DNA from: Candidatus Nanopelagicus abundans
Lineage (GTDB): Bacteria > Actinomycetota > Actinomycetes > Nanopelagicales > Nanopelagicaceae
Length of the DNA stretch: 64,000 bases
Assembly (NCBI RefSeq): GCF_002288305.1
Contig: NZ_CP016779.1
Coordinates: 1,097,864 to 1,161,863 of the forward strand
Direction: 5' to 3'
The notes beneath the pieces are model-generated. The model was not told the origin of the DNA. It ran no database searches and saw only the letters and a program-made list of their open reading frames with translations. A program made the translations under genes and the position numbers. Position 1 is the stretch's first letter. Each line of letters begins with the position of its first letter. Below, one piece after another: positions 1 through 7,882 of this stretch.

Positions 1-1
1 A

Positions 2-277
2 TTTGTTATTTTGCGCGGTGGAATAGAGGCAGCTAAGGGTGACACCTTAGTTAAGCAATTAAGAGATCATGTTGCAAAAGAAATAGGCGCAATTGCAAAG
101 CCAAGGCAGATCATGGTCGTTGCTGAGCTGCCAAAGACAAGAAGTGGCAAGATAATGCGAAGGTTATTAAAGGATGTTGCAGAAAACCGAGCAGTAGGTG
201 ACTCAACTACTTTGGCTGATCCAAATGTTATGAAGTTGATCTCTGAAGGCCTACAAAGTGGTAAATCAGAAGACTAG
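2..277 (+). CDS. acs: Acetyl-CoA synthetase, C-terminal fragment (cut by window edge)
   Basis: The visible 91 residues are the C-terminal end of an AMP-forming acyl-CoA synthetase, most like acetyl-CoA synthetase, which activates acetate to acetyl-CoA via an acetyl-adenylate. The diagnostic piece is PKTRSGKIMRRLL (roughly visible residues 43-55), which carries the catalytic lysine that is acetylated in Acs enzymes. The upstream helix with VAKEIGAIAKPRQI is also typical of the mobile C-terminal domain. The reading frame is open to the window edge, so the start lies outside. The stop codon shares the palindrome CTAG with the stop of the convergent cvpA gene. Other acyl-CoA ligases have a similar tail, so the substrate is a family inference. 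Confidence 0.85.
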   Translation, partial: FVILRGGIEAAKGDTLVKQLRDHVAKEIGAIAKPRQIMVVAELPKTRSGKIMRRLLKDVAENRAVGDSTTLADPNVMKLISEGLQSGKSED

Positions 278-768
278 TTGATCTGCTTAAATAATTTATC
301 ACCATATGTTTTAAGCTCAGTTACTACCTTTGGTAGATGTGAGTCTGTGTAGGTATAAAACTGAGAGTTAGAAATATATTTATCACCAATACTCCAAGGC
401 GTCGCAATTAAAATTACAGAGAGTAAATACACAATAAACACAGCACGAATTGTGGCAAGTATGGCGCCGAGTAATGAGTCAAGTAGCTTTAATGGAGAGA
501 TAAAAAGTACTTTTCTAAAACCTAGACCAATTTTACCCAAAATAAACTCACCAATCGTTGCAAATAATAAAATTAGTATTATTGCACCCGCTGCCTTAGC
601 AATATTATTACTCCACGTACTCATTACCTCTACTGCAATAGCAACCCCTGCTACACCGCCTGCGATATAACCAACAGTTTTAAATACTGTTTGGATAAAA
701 CCATTTTTAAAGCCGCCGTATGCAGTAATTAGAAGAGCTAGGAGAACTAATAAATCAAATGTCCTCAA
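274..768 (-). CDS. CvpA family membrane protein
   Basis: A 164-residue protein with about four hydrophobic segments: residues 5-22, 28-48, 58-80 and 98-122. The N-terminal pattern, with FDLLVLLALLITAYGGFKNGF leading into a second helix, is that of the CvpA/colicin V production family, inner-membrane proteins of poorly defined function. A short polar C-terminal tail follows. It sits downstream of the TlpA-like gene on the same strand, and its ATG overlaps that gene's end by 4 nt (765-768), so the two are probably translationally coupled. In actinobacteria cvpA-like genes are common next to nth and tlpA-like genes. The molecular role is unknown. Confidence 0.8.
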   Translation of the reverse strand: MRTFDLLVLLALLITAYGGFKNGFIQTVFKTVGYIAGGVAGVAIAVEVMSTWSNNIAKAAGAIILILLFATIGEFILGKIGLGFRKVLFISPLKLLDSLLGAILATIRAVFIVYLLSVILIATPWSIGDKYISNSQFYTYTDSHLPKVVTELKTYGDKLFKQIN

Positions 769-1313
769 AGTTTGACCTTAAAATACTTTTCAACTGCTTC
801 ATAAAGCTGGCTTTTAGATCGATAGGCGCCTATGTGTTTATGAATAACTATGCCACTTTTATCTAGAAAGTAAGTGACAGGAACTCCTGGGCCAAATACC
901 AACTTTGACCTGCTATCTGTGTCTTCTAAGTGAGGCCAGCTCATGCCATGAGATTTAATAAAATTTGGCCCACTATCAGCATTTTTCTCATCAACATCAA
1001 TACCAAGTAATTTAATCTCACCACTTTTAAATATTGGGTTTGCATAAAGATCAACAAAGTAAGGCATCTCCTCTTTACACCCCGTGCACCAAGAGGCCCA
1101 AACGTTAATAACTATTGGTCCTTTAATGCTGTGGTAATTAATTTCTGATGAGCCATCTAGACAGGACAATTTGAGTTCTTTACTAGTCTCTTTGCTTATA
1201 TCGATCTGATCACAGTTTGGAATAACACCTAATGCAGTAGTTTGTGACTGCTCACCAGTAGAGCAACCACTTAGTAATAATGCTGTAATAACAAACACAG
1301 AAAATTTTCTCAC
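765..1313 (-). CDS. TlpA/ResA-like thioredoxin-fold lipoprotein
   Basis: A 182-residue exported thiol-disulfide protein. Residues 1-17 form a lipoprotein signal ending in LLSGC, with Cys17 as the predicted lipidated residue. The thioredoxin fold follows, with the active site WCTGC (cysteines 76 and 79) and a cis-proline loop GVPVTYF near residue 142. Family members reduce or rearrange extracytoplasmic disulfides, for example in cytochrome c maturation, but no ccs genes are nearby, so the substrate is unknown. Its start overlaps the end of nth by 4 nt (1310-1313), giving a coupled nth-tlpA-cvpA unit. Two extra cysteines (34 and 51) before the fold could form a structural disulfide. Confidence 0.85.
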   Translation of the reverse strand: MRKFSVFVITALLLSGCSTGEQSQTTALGVIPNCDQIDISKETSKELKLSCLDGSSEINYHSIKGPIVINVWASWCTGCKEEMPYFVDLYANPIFKSGEIKLLGIDVDEKNADSGPNFIKSHGMSWPHLEDTDSRSKLVFGPGVPVTYFLDKSGIVIHKHIGAYRSKSQLYEAVEKYFKVKL

Positions 1314-2011
1314 CTAAAATCTGCCTCCACTTTAACTAAACGCTTTGCTTTAATTGGATCACTCTCACCAATTCCAAATGATGGGCATAACTTAGCCAAT
1401 CCACAGGCACCACATGCTGGCTTACGTGAGTGGCACACCCGCCGGCCATGCCAAATTAGGCGCTGCGACAAATTTGTCCATTCTTTTCTAGTAATTAGTT
1501 CACCAACTTCAAACTCAACCTTTACTGGATTATTTTCTTTACTCCAACCAAATCTTCTACTTAATCTACCAAAATGTGTGTCAACAGTTATCCCTGGGAT
1601 GCCAAAGGCATGGCCTAAAACCACATTAGCCGTCTTTCTTCCAACACCAGGTAAGGTAATTAAATCCTCTAAGTTTTCTGGAACTTTGCCATTAAAATCA
1701 ATTAGAATCTTTTGACTTAAGGATTTAATATTTTTTGCCTTTGCTCTAAAAAATCCAGTTGATTTTATTAATCTTTCAAGATCACTTCTATCAGCTGTAG
1801 CCATCTTTTTAATTGTGTTATATTTTTTAAACAAAGCGGGCGTTGTTTGATTTACCCGTTTGTCGGTGCATTGGGCAGATAAAACTGTTGCAACTAATAG
1901 TTGAAAGGGATTTGTATAATCTAACTCACATCTAACATTTGGATAACTCTTTGTCAGCACACGATAGATCGCTTTAGCCCTAATTTTTTTGTTCACACTA
2001 CTCTCTCGCAT
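1310..2011 (-). CDS. nth: Endonuclease III (base excision repair glycosylase/AP lyase)
   Basis: A 233-residue DNA glycosylase that removes oxidised pyrimidines and cleaves the abasic site. The helix-hairpin-helix [11 protein letters not shown] carries the catalytic lysine. [14 protein letters not shown] carries the catalytic aspartate about 20 residues later. The C-terminus has the [4Fe-4S] ligand set C-X6-C-X2-C-X5-C. Length and motifs are complete. It is the first gene of an nth-tlpA-cvpA unit and is divergent from the Crp-type regulator, with only about 55 nt between the two starts. Confidence 0.97.
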   Translation of the reverse strand: MRESSVNKKIRAKAIYRVLTKSYPNVRCELDYTNPFQLLVATVLSAQCTDKRVNQTTPALFKKYNTIKKMATADRSDLERLIKSTGFFRAKAKNIKSLSQKILIDFNGKVPENLEDLITLPGVGRKTANVVLGHAFGIPGITVDTHFGRLSRRFGWSKENNPVKVEFEVGELITRKEWTNLSQRLIWHGRRVCHSRKPACGACGLAKLCPSFGIGESDPIKAKRLVKVEADFR

Positions 2012-2053
2012 TTGCCAAGATTACGCTCATTAGCGTGTGCTTGCTTAAAGTTG

Positions 2054-2068
2054 TATTATCCCCACATG
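2054..2068 (+). promoter_or_regulatory. Leaderless promoter -10 element of the Crp-type gene
   Basis: TATTAT at 2054-2059 is followed by 6 nt and then ATG at 2066. A -10 hexamer places the transcript start about 6-7 nt downstream, which is the A of this ATG, so the mRNA is probably leaderless. No Shine-Dalgarno sequence is present. The -35 region is weak. Confidence 0.65.
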
Positions 2069-2755
2069 TCACAAAAAGATGAAGAAGAAGCGGTAAGACG
2101 GGCGCCAATTTTTACTGCCATTGATGAAGTTTCCGCCGCCAGCCTGCGTGCTTCTATGACTGCAATTAAAGTTACAAAAGGGCAAGTTATATTTAAAGAG
2201 GGTGATGCTGGAGATAGATTATTTGTGGTCATTTCCGGTAAATTAAAATTAGGAACTTATTCAAATGATGGCCGAGAGAACTTACTTTCAATACTAGGGC
2301 CGGGGGATATGTTTGGTGAGTTATCACTCTTTGATCCAGGGCCAAGAACTGCAACTGCAACTGCGGTAGTTGATTCAAAACTTTTAGCATTAGCTCATGA
2401 TCAGGTAATAGGTTTAGTGAAAGAGCACCCACAAGTTGCTCTGCAATTACTAAGACGACTAGCTCAACGTCTTCGTAAAGCAAATGAAGTTTTATCTGAT
2501 TTAGTCTTTGCTGATGTGCCAGGCAGAGTTGCTAAAGCAATTATTGAGTTAAGTGAAAGATTTGGCACACAAAAAGATGATGGGCTACATGTTAACCATG
2601 ATCTAACCCAAGAGGAGTTAGCTCAATTAGTCGGAGCATCTAGAGAGACTGTTAATAAGGCATTAGCTGATTTTGCAACCCGTGGTTGGGTAAAGCTTGA
2701 GCCAAGAGCAGTAATTGTTTTAGATTATGAAAGATTATCTAAACGAGGTCGTTAA
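2066..2755 (+). CDS. Crp/Fnr family transcriptional regulator
   Basis: A 229-residue regulator. The N-terminal cyclic-nucleotide-binding fold includes GPGDMFGELSLFDPGPRTATATA, which matches the phosphate-binding cassette (G-E-L-S ... R-T-A-T). The C-terminal winged helix includes LTQEELAQLVGASRETVNKAL as its recognition helix region. It resembles the actinobacterial Crp/GlxR type that binds cAMP; ligand and targets are not visible here. The start was moved to the ATG at 2066, because a TATTAT element ends 6 nt before it and the residues encoded upstream (MPRLRS...) are unlike the family. The nth-crp divergent pair is common in actinobacteria. Its stop shares TTAA with the convergent ridA stop. 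Confidence 0.93.
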   Translation: MSQKDEEEAVRRAPIFTAIDEVSAASLRASMTAIKVTKGQVIFKEGDAGDRLFVVISGKLKLGTYSNDGRENLLSILGPGDMFGELSLFDPGPRTATATAVVDSKLLALAHDQVIGLVKEHPQVALQLLRRLAQRLRKANEVLSDLVFADVPGRVAKAIIELSERFGTQKDDGLHVNHDLTQEELAQLVGASRETVNKALADFATRGWVKLEPRAVIVLDYERLSKRGR

Positions 2756-3213
2756 GATTTAAGTTGAACTAAAACCTCTACCTCAACTGGGGCATTAAGT
2801 GGTAGCTCTGCCACACCAATTGCAGTTCTAGCATGTTTACCATTTACTTCACCAAATAATTTAATAAATAACTCACTAGCACCGTTAATAATTGGCGGGA
2901 TTGCAAAAAAACCAGGAATACCATTAACAAATCCACCGACTCGAATAATTCGCTCTATCTGATCGATATCTGCAACTAAAGTAATAGCAGCTAATGCGTT
3001 TAGTGCACAAACCTGCGCCATCTCTTTGGCTTCCTCAGGAGTTACCTCTTTACCAACTTTGCCCTCTTTAACAATCTTGCCATCAACTAATGGAAGTTGT
3101 CCTGCAACAAAAACTAAATTACCAGTTTTAACTGCTGGCACATACGCCGCAATTGGTAGGGCAGCAACTGGCAGAGTTAAACCAAGGGACTCTATTTTTT
3201 CTTTTAAACTCAT
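2752..3213 (-). CDS. RidA family protein (enamine/imine deaminase type)
   Basis: A 153-residue protein of the RidA/YjgF/UK114 family, whose founding members hydrolyse reactive 2-aminoacrylate-type intermediates. Visible hallmarks are the strand GNLVFVAGQLP near residue 32, the central helix with CALNALAAI, the IIRVGGFVN segment, and the C-terminal HARTAIGVAELPLNAPVEVEVLVQL containing the conserved arginine followed by the subunit-interface strand. It belongs to the longer 150-residue subgroup. Its ATG overlaps the TGA of the upstream 51-residue gene. The exact substrate cannot be read from the sequence. Confidence 0.9.
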   Translation of the reverse strand: MSLKEKIESLGLTLPVAALPIAAYVPAVKTGNLVFVAGQLPLVDGKIVKEGKVGKEVTPEEAKEMAQVCALNALAAITLVADIDQIERIIRVGGFVNGIPGFFAIPPIINGASELFIKLFGEVNGKHARTAIGVAELPLNAPVEVEVLVQLKS

Positions 3214-3365
3214 TTAATCTCTCTCTTCATATAGGCAACTAATTGATCCCCACCGCCAGGGGCTGGAATTACTTGTACTAACTCCCAACCATCAGAGCCC
3301 CAGGTATCTAGGATTTGTTTAGTTGCATGGGTAAGTAGTGGAACAGTTACATATTCATACTTCAT
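3210..3365 (-). CDS. Small DUF4177-like protein
   Basis: A 51-residue gene that general gene calling can easily miss. It reads MKYEYVTVPLLTH..., then WGSDGWELVQVIP, and ends in AYMKREIK. The pattern Y-E-Y-V-T-V-P-L...GWELVQV...KR is that of DUF4177, a family of about 50-60 residues with unknown function. AAGGAAG lies about 9 nt before the ATG as a ribosome-binding site. The TGA stop overlaps the ridA start (ATGA), so the pair is translationally coupled, and a functional link to RidA is a reasonable guess. The family call is from memory of the pattern. Confidence 0.8.
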   Translation of the reverse strand: MKYEYVTVPLLTHATKQILDTWGSDGWELVQVIPAPGGGDQLVAYMKREIK

Positions 3366-3396
3366 ATCTACTTCTTCCTTTATCTGTTATTTAAAA

Positions 3397-3849
3397 TTAT
3401 TGGGCAAGGGCTGCTTTAACTAGAGCTGAAACTAACCCACCATCTGCTTTTCCAGCAATCTTAGGTTGTAATACCTTCATGACTAATCCCATCCCAGCAG
3501 GACCTGAAGCATTTGTTTCAGTGATTGCCTCCGTTATTAACTTCTTAATATCAGCCTCACTTAACTGCTCTGGTAGATAAAGTGCGATTACCGCTGCTTC
3601 AGCTTTTTCTTTATTGGCAAGATCATCTCTTTTTGCTTGGGTGTATGCCTCAACTGCCTCACGGCGTTTTTTTGCCTCACGTGATAAAACAGTAATTATT
3701 TCAGCATCTACTAAAACTTTGGCCGCCTTACCAGCAACCTCTTCATTTGTTATTGCAGCTAATAACATACGGATAGTTCCGCTTTTAACCTCATCCCGTG
3801 CGCGAATCGCATCGGTTAAATCTGTTTGTAGTTTTTCTTTTAGTCCCAT
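3397..3849 (-). CDS. GatB/YqeY domain protein
   Basis: A 150-residue all-helical protein of the YqeY family. These resemble the C-terminal tRNA-binding domain of the GatB amidotransferase subunit, but their own role is not established. Typical segments are LQTDLTDAIRARDEVKSGTIRMLLAAITNEEV at the start and the C-terminal GMGLVMKVLQPKIAGKADGGLVSALVKAAL. Length is normal. It is divergent from the phosphoesterase gene, with about 20 nt between the two starts, so the two promoters must overlap. Confidence 0.93.
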   Translation of the reverse strand: MGLKEKLQTDLTDAIRARDEVKSGTIRMLLAAITNEEVAGKAAKVLVDAEIITVLSREAKKRREAVEAYTQAKRDDLANKEKAEAAVIALYLPEQLSEADIKKLITEAITETNASGPAGMGLVMKVLQPKIAGKADGGLVSALVKAALAQ

Positions 3850-3869
3850 AGCGGTATCTTCTCATGCCT

Positions 3870-4682
3870 ATGGCATATAAAGTACAAAGATCTATCCTGC
3901 CCCTACTTCCAAAAGGGTCTAGTGATATCAGTATTTTGCACTTTTCTGACCTTCATCTGCGCCCAGGCCAAAAACGTAAGATCGCGGATATTAAAAGCTT
4001 TATCAATTTAAAACCAGATTTAGTTATCACAACCGGTGATTTTCTAGCCCATAAAGATGCAGTTGGGCCAGTCATTAATGCCTTAGATGAATTACTTGAT
4101 CTACCTGGTTTTTTTGTATTTGGTTCAAATGACTATTACGGACCAAAGTTTAAAAATCCATTTTCCTATCTAAAAAAAGATCACGGCGAGCGAAAACTTG
4201 GTAACAAATTGCCTTGGCAGAGTTTACAAAAAAAATTAATCAGCAGAGGCTGGAAAGATTTAAACCACAATAAAGTGAAAATAAAGGTGAATGAAGTCAT
4301 GGTTGAAGCTCGTGGCACAGATGATGCTCATCTTGAGTTAGATAACTATCCGTTAGTAGAAGGCGCGGTGAGTAAAAGTGCTGATATTTCACTCGGTGTA
4401 ACTCATGCTCCATATGAGCGAGTACTTGCTGCGATGGCACAAGATAAATTAGATCTAATCTTTGCAGGACATACTCATGGTGGACAGGTGAGATTGCCCT
4501 GGTTAGACGGAAGTAGATCTCTTACAACAAATTGTGATTTAGAAAATTGGAGATCACGTGGAGTTACCAGAGTAAATAATGAGCCTTGGCTTAATGTTTC
4601 AGCAGGTATTGGAATGAGCCCGTTTGCACCAATTAGATTTGCATGCTCACCTGAAGTTTCACTTATTACCTTAACTGCTTAA
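3870..4682 (+). CDS. Metallophosphoesterase (YkuE/YaeI-like)
   Basis: A 270-residue calcineurin-type phosphoesterase. The metal-binding motifs appear in order: FSDLHLRPGQ, TTGDFLAH, GSNDYYG (N-D in place of the usual GNHD), GVTHAPYE and FAGHTHGGQVR. The GSNDYYG variant is common in the actinobacterial PonA-adjacent phosphoesterases. The set is complete for a two-metal centre; the substrate is unknown. The start was placed at the second in-frame ATG (3870), because TATCTT at 3855-3860 puts the transcript start between the two ATGs at 3864 and 3870. The stop abuts the asd stop exactly (4682/4683). Confidence 0.88.
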   Translation: MAYKVQRSILPLLPKGSSDISILHFSDLHLRPGQKRKIADIKSFINLKPDLVITTGDFLAHKDAVGPVINALDELLDLPGFFVFGSNDYYGPKFKNPFSYLKKDHGERKLGNKLPWQSLQKKLISRGWKDLNHNKVKIKVNEVMVEARGTDDAHLELDNYPLVEGAVSKSADISLGVTHAPYERVLAAMAQDKLDLIFAGHTHGGQVRLPWLDGSRSLTTNCDLENWRSRGVTRVNNEPWLNVSAGIGMSPFAPIRFACSPEVSLITLTA

Positions 4683-5729
4683 TTAAAACTCTGCTGCTAC
4701 TAACTCCGCTATCTGAGCAGTATTAAGGGCGGCGCCTTTTCGAAGATTATCCCCGCAAACAAATAGATCTAGCGCATTTGCATCATCGAGTGATTTTCTA
4801 ACCCGACCTACCCAAGTTGGATCAGTTCCAACTACATCTGCTGGGGTTGGAAACTTATGATTTTCTGGATCATCGACTAACTCAACTCCGGCAGCATTTT
4901 TAAGCACATCTTGGGCTACCTGCCTAGATACTTCCTTTTCAAAGATTGCATGCACAGCTAGTGAGTGAGTTGTTAGTACTGGAACTCGAACACAGGTGAC
5001 AGATACTTTTAAATTAGCAAGACCTAATATTTTCCTAGATTCATTTCTAACTTTTAGCTCCTCAGATGAATAACCATCCTCTTTTAATGAACCTGCCCAA
5101 GGAATAACATTTAAGGCAAGGGGTGCTGGAAAAGGTCCATGATCTGAAATTACTTTGTGAATATCACCGGCCGTATCGCCAACTGATGTGTTTGCTACCT
5201 TACTTATTTGATCACGCAGCGTATCAATTCCAGATTGGCCCGCACCTGATGCTGCTTGATAGCTTGCAACTACTAATTCTTTTAAGCCATATTGTTTATG
5301 AAGTGCGCCCATAGCAACGATCATAGAAAGAGTTGTGCAGTTTGGGTTTGAAATAATTCCTTTGCTTCTGTTTTTTACCTGATCTGGATTTACTTCAGGC
5401 ACAACTAGTGGAACATCTTTATCCATTCGAAAGGCTCCTGAGTTATCTACTACTACGCAGCCTTTACCTACTGCAATTGGCGCCCACTCTTTAGAAACCT
5501 CATCTGGCACATCAAACATTGCAATATCAATTCCTTCAAACGCCTCAGGTGTTAATGCCACAACAGTTAACTCTTGACCACGGCAGGTAAGTTTTTTACC
5601 AGCACTACGGGCTGAGGCAATTAATCTAATCTCACCATAAACATCTTTACGCTTAGATAAAATATCTAGCATTACTGTTCCAACAGCGCCGGTTGCGCCA
5701 ACTACAGCAAGTGAAGGTTTTTTACTCAT
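4683..5729 (-). CDS. asd: Aspartate-semialdehyde dehydrogenase
   Basis: A 348-residue enzyme that reduces aspartyl phosphate to aspartate semialdehyde, feeding lysine, diaminopimelate, threonine and methionine synthesis. The N-terminal NADP-binding motif is VGATGAVG. The catalytic cysteine is in SNPNCTTLS near residue 130. The loop [11 protein letters not shown] and the catalytic histidine region [12 protein letters not shown] are also present. The ATG overlaps the lysC stop (ATGA at 5726-5729), so lysC and asd form a coupled operon, as in most actinobacteria. Confidence 0.97.
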   Translation of the reverse strand: MSKKPSLAVVGATGAVGTVMLDILSKRKDVYGEIRLIASARSAGKKLTCRGQELTVVALTPEAFEGIDIAMFDVPDEVSKEWAPIAVGKGCVVVDNSGAFRMDKDVPLVVPEVNPDQVKNRSKGIISNPNCTTLSMIVAMGALHKQYGLKELVVASYQAASGAGQSGIDTLRDQISKVANTSVGDTAGDIHKVISDHGPFPAPLALNVIPWAGSLKEDGYSSEELKVRNESRKILGLANLKVSVTCVRVPVLTTHSLAVHAIFEKEVSRQVAQDVLKNAAGVELVDDPENHKFPTPADVVGTDPTWVGRVRKSLDDANALDLFVCGDNLRKGAALNTAQIAELVAAEF

Positions 5730-6997
5730 CGCCCACTGCCGCCATATACAACAGCTTCAATTTGATCTGCATCTAAATCAAATGCGGTGTGAGCTGCTTT
5801 AACCCCTTTATCTAAATCACTTGAACGGCAAACAATTGAGATGCGAATTTCAGAGGTTGAAATCATCTCAATATTTACGCCAGCCTCTGATAAACAAGCA
5901 AAGAAAGTGGCAGTTACTCCTGGATGACTTCTCATACCAGCGCCAATTAAAGATAATTTACCGATCTGATCATCGTATTGAAGGGATGCAAAACCAATCT
6001 CACCTTGAATGCGTTTTAAAACTGCAGTTGCATCAGCACCTTCAGTTTTAGGTAGTGTGAATGAGATATCAGTTAAGCCAGTTGCTGCTGCTGACACGTT
6101 TTGCACAATCATGTCGATGTTTATGTCAGCGTCGGCAATAGCTTGAAATATGGCAGCTGCCATACCAGCTCTATCTGGCACACCAACAATGGTCACCTTT
6201 GCCTCACTTTTATCATGTGCTATTCCTGCGATTATTGCTGCTTCCATTTCGCCTCCTTCAGGATGATCCTTAACCACCCAGGTTCCTTCTTTGTTGGAAA
6301 AAGATGATCTAACATGAATTGGTAACTCATAACGGCGTGCATATTCAACACAACGTAGATGTAATACTTTGGCTCCACTTGCTGCTAGCTCAAGCATTTC
6401 ATCATATGTAACTGTTGAAAGTTTTCGTGCCTGCGGCACAACTCTTGGATCAGCAGAGAAGATGCCATCTACATCTGTATAGATCTCACAAACATCTGCT
6501 TCAAGGGCTGCAGCGAGCGCCACAGCAGTTGTGTCAGAGCCGCCTCGTCCTAAAGTTGTCACATCATTTGTATCTTGTGATACACCTTGAAAGCCTGCAA
6601 CAATTGCAATGGCGCCCTCTTTAAGTGCTTCTTGAATTCGACCAGGTGTTACATCAATAACTCGCGCCTTACCATGTGTTGAAGTTGTGATAATTCCGGC
6701 TTGGCTGCCAGTAAATGATCTTGCTTCATGTCCTAAATTTGAAATTGCCATAGCAAGGAGCGCCATTGAGATTCGCTCACCCGCTGTAAGTAACATATCT
6801 AACTCACGTCCATTAGGAAGTGGAGATACTTGATTAGCTAACTCAATTAATTCATCAGTGGTGTCACCCATTGCTGAGACCACAACTACAACCTGATGCC
6901 CGCTTTTTTTGGTGGCAACTATTCGGCTGGCAACGCGCTTAAGCCCTTCAGCATCTGCAACGGAGGAGCCGCCAAACTTTTGCACTATTAAGCCCAT
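5726..6997 (-). CDS. lysC: Aspartate kinase
   Basis: A 423-residue aspartokinase that phosphorylates aspartate in the first committed step of the aspartate family. [10 protein letters not shown] at the N-terminus is the kinase signature. [16 protein letters not shown] is the nucleotide and substrate loop. The C-terminal third holds two ACT domains ([11 protein letters not shown]... and [19 protein letters not shown]...), which implies allosteric feedback control, probably by lysine and threonine. An internal alpha/beta two-subunit start, as seen in some Gram-positives, cannot be judged from sequence alone. No lysine riboswitch is visible upstream. Confidence 0.97.
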   Translation of the reverse strand: MGLIVQKFGGSSVADAEGLKRVASRIVATKKSGHQVVVVVSAMGDTTDELIELANQVSPLPNGRELDMLLTAGERISMALLAMAISNLGHEARSFTGSQAGIITTSTHGKARVIDVTPGRIQEALKEGAIAIVAGFQGVSQDTNDVTTLGRGGSDTTAVALAAALEADVCEIYTDVDGIFSADPRVVPQARKLSTVTYDEMLELAASGAKVLHLRCVEYARRYELPIHVRSSFSNKEGTWVVKDHPEGGEMEAAIIAGIAHDKSEAKVTIVGVPDRAGMAAAIFQAIADADINIDMIVQNVSAAATGLTDISFTLPKTEGADATAVLKRIQGEIGFASLQYDDQIGKLSLIGAGMRSHPGVTATFFACLSEAGVNIEMISTSEIRISIVCRSSDLDKGVKAAHTAFDLDADQIEAVVYGGSGR

Positions 6998-7031
6998 GGG
7001 TTAAGTGTGGAGCATGGATATGGAAAAAAGG

Positions 7032-7082
7032 GAATTATCTCAGATAGTAAGACGCTTAATTATCTTATATGTTGAGATAATC
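7032..7082 (-). terminator. Possible stem-loop terminator after recR
   Basis: On the minus strand, ATTATCTCA just past the recR stop is matched by TGAGATAAT about 32 nt later, followed by CCC and a T6 run (near 7023-7028). The 9-bp perfect arm and the T-run fit a weak intrinsic terminator separating recR from lysC. The long loop lowers confidence. Confidence 0.4.
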
Positions 7083-7681
7083 TAGTTATCGTAGCTTCTT
7101 CGCCCTTCAAAAGCTCTTCCAAGTGTGATCTCATCGGCGTACTCAAGATCTCCCCCTACTGGAAGTCCTGAGGCAAGACGAGAAACTTTGATCCCAAGTG
7201 GCTTAATTAATCTAGTCAGATAGGTAGCAGTTGCTTCACCTTCAAGGTTTGGATCAGTTGCAATAATAATTTCACTAATCTCAGTTGCAGCTAATCTGCT
7301 CATTAGCTCTTTGATTCGAAGATTCTCTGGCCCTATGCCATCTATCGGTGAGATAGCACCGCCCAACACATGATACTTGCCTTTAAATTCTCTAGTTTTC
7401 TCAATTGCAATAACATCTTTACTTTCTTCAACTACACAAATAGATGTGTTATCCCTCCTTGGATCCCGACATATTCTGCATAGATCCTCCTCAGAGATAT
7501 TGCCACAGGTAGTGCAGAACTTAACTCGCTCTTTAACAGTTTTTAAAACTTCTGCAAGACGTGTCACATCCACTCGATCTGAAGCAATGATGTGAAAAGC
7601 AATTCGCTGGGCGCTCTTAGGGCCAACGCCAGGAAGTCTGCCTAGCTCATCAATTAAATCTTGGATTATTCCTTCATACAT
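7082..7681 (-). CDS. recR: Recombination mediator RecR
   Basis: A 199-residue DNA repair protein that works with RecO (and RecF) to load RecA on gapped DNA. The order is helix-hairpin-helix [18 protein letters not shown], a four-cysteine zinc finger ([18 protein letters not shown]), and a Toprim domain ([13 protein letters not shown], then [14 protein letters not shown]). Length is standard. In most actinobacteria recR follows ybaB/ebfC and dnaX on the same strand. Here that partner stretch is occupied by an oppositely oriented polymerase gene, and no ybaB is seen. Confidence 0.97.
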   Translation of the reverse strand: MYEGIIQDLIDELGRLPGVGPKSAQRIAFHIIASDRVDVTRLAEVLKTVKERVKFCTTCGNISEEDLCRICRDPRRDNTSICVVEESKDVIAIEKTREFKGKYHVLGGAISPIDGIGPENLRIKELMSRLAATEISEIIIATDPNLEGEATATYLTRLIKPLGIKVSRLASGLPVGGDLEYADEITLGRAFEGRRSYDN

Positions 7682-7845
7682 ATTAATGTCACTAAGGTGA
7701 TACTTAGTTAGACTCCTTAATAACTTTATTGCTACACTTATTTTAGGCGATTAGGAAAGTATACCCCCAAGATAGTGTCGGTAAGCGGCAGATAGTATGA
7801 AGTTATCATAAAGGTTATTTGGGTATTTTTTACTCATCCCTAGCC

Positions 7846-7882
7846 TATAATTGTGAAAGTCCATTTATAGGAGATGACCATG
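7846..7882 (+). promoter_or_regulatory. Promoter and ribosome-binding site of the O-antigen-ligase gene
   Basis: A perfect TATAAT at 7846-7851 puts the transcript start near 7858. AGGAG at 7869-7873 is 6 nt before ATG 7880 but abuts ATG 7874, so it selects 7880 as the start. Unlike many genes here, this transcript has a leader. The rest of the recR-side gap (7682-7845) shows nothing I can name. Confidence 0.6.

Noticed and set aside
452..670. Open frame opposite cvpA
   Set aside because: It is a shadow of the cvpA reading frame, with no ribosome-binding site or recognisable family.
274..1313. Colicin or bacteriocin export system suggested by the CvpA name
   Set aside because: CvpA-family proteins are widespread, and no toxin or immunity gene is present; the TlpA-like partner points to general envelope functions.
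6998..7081. Lysine riboswitch before lysC
   Set aside because: The gap is only about 84 nt and contains a simple stem-loop, far too short for the lysine riboswitch fold.
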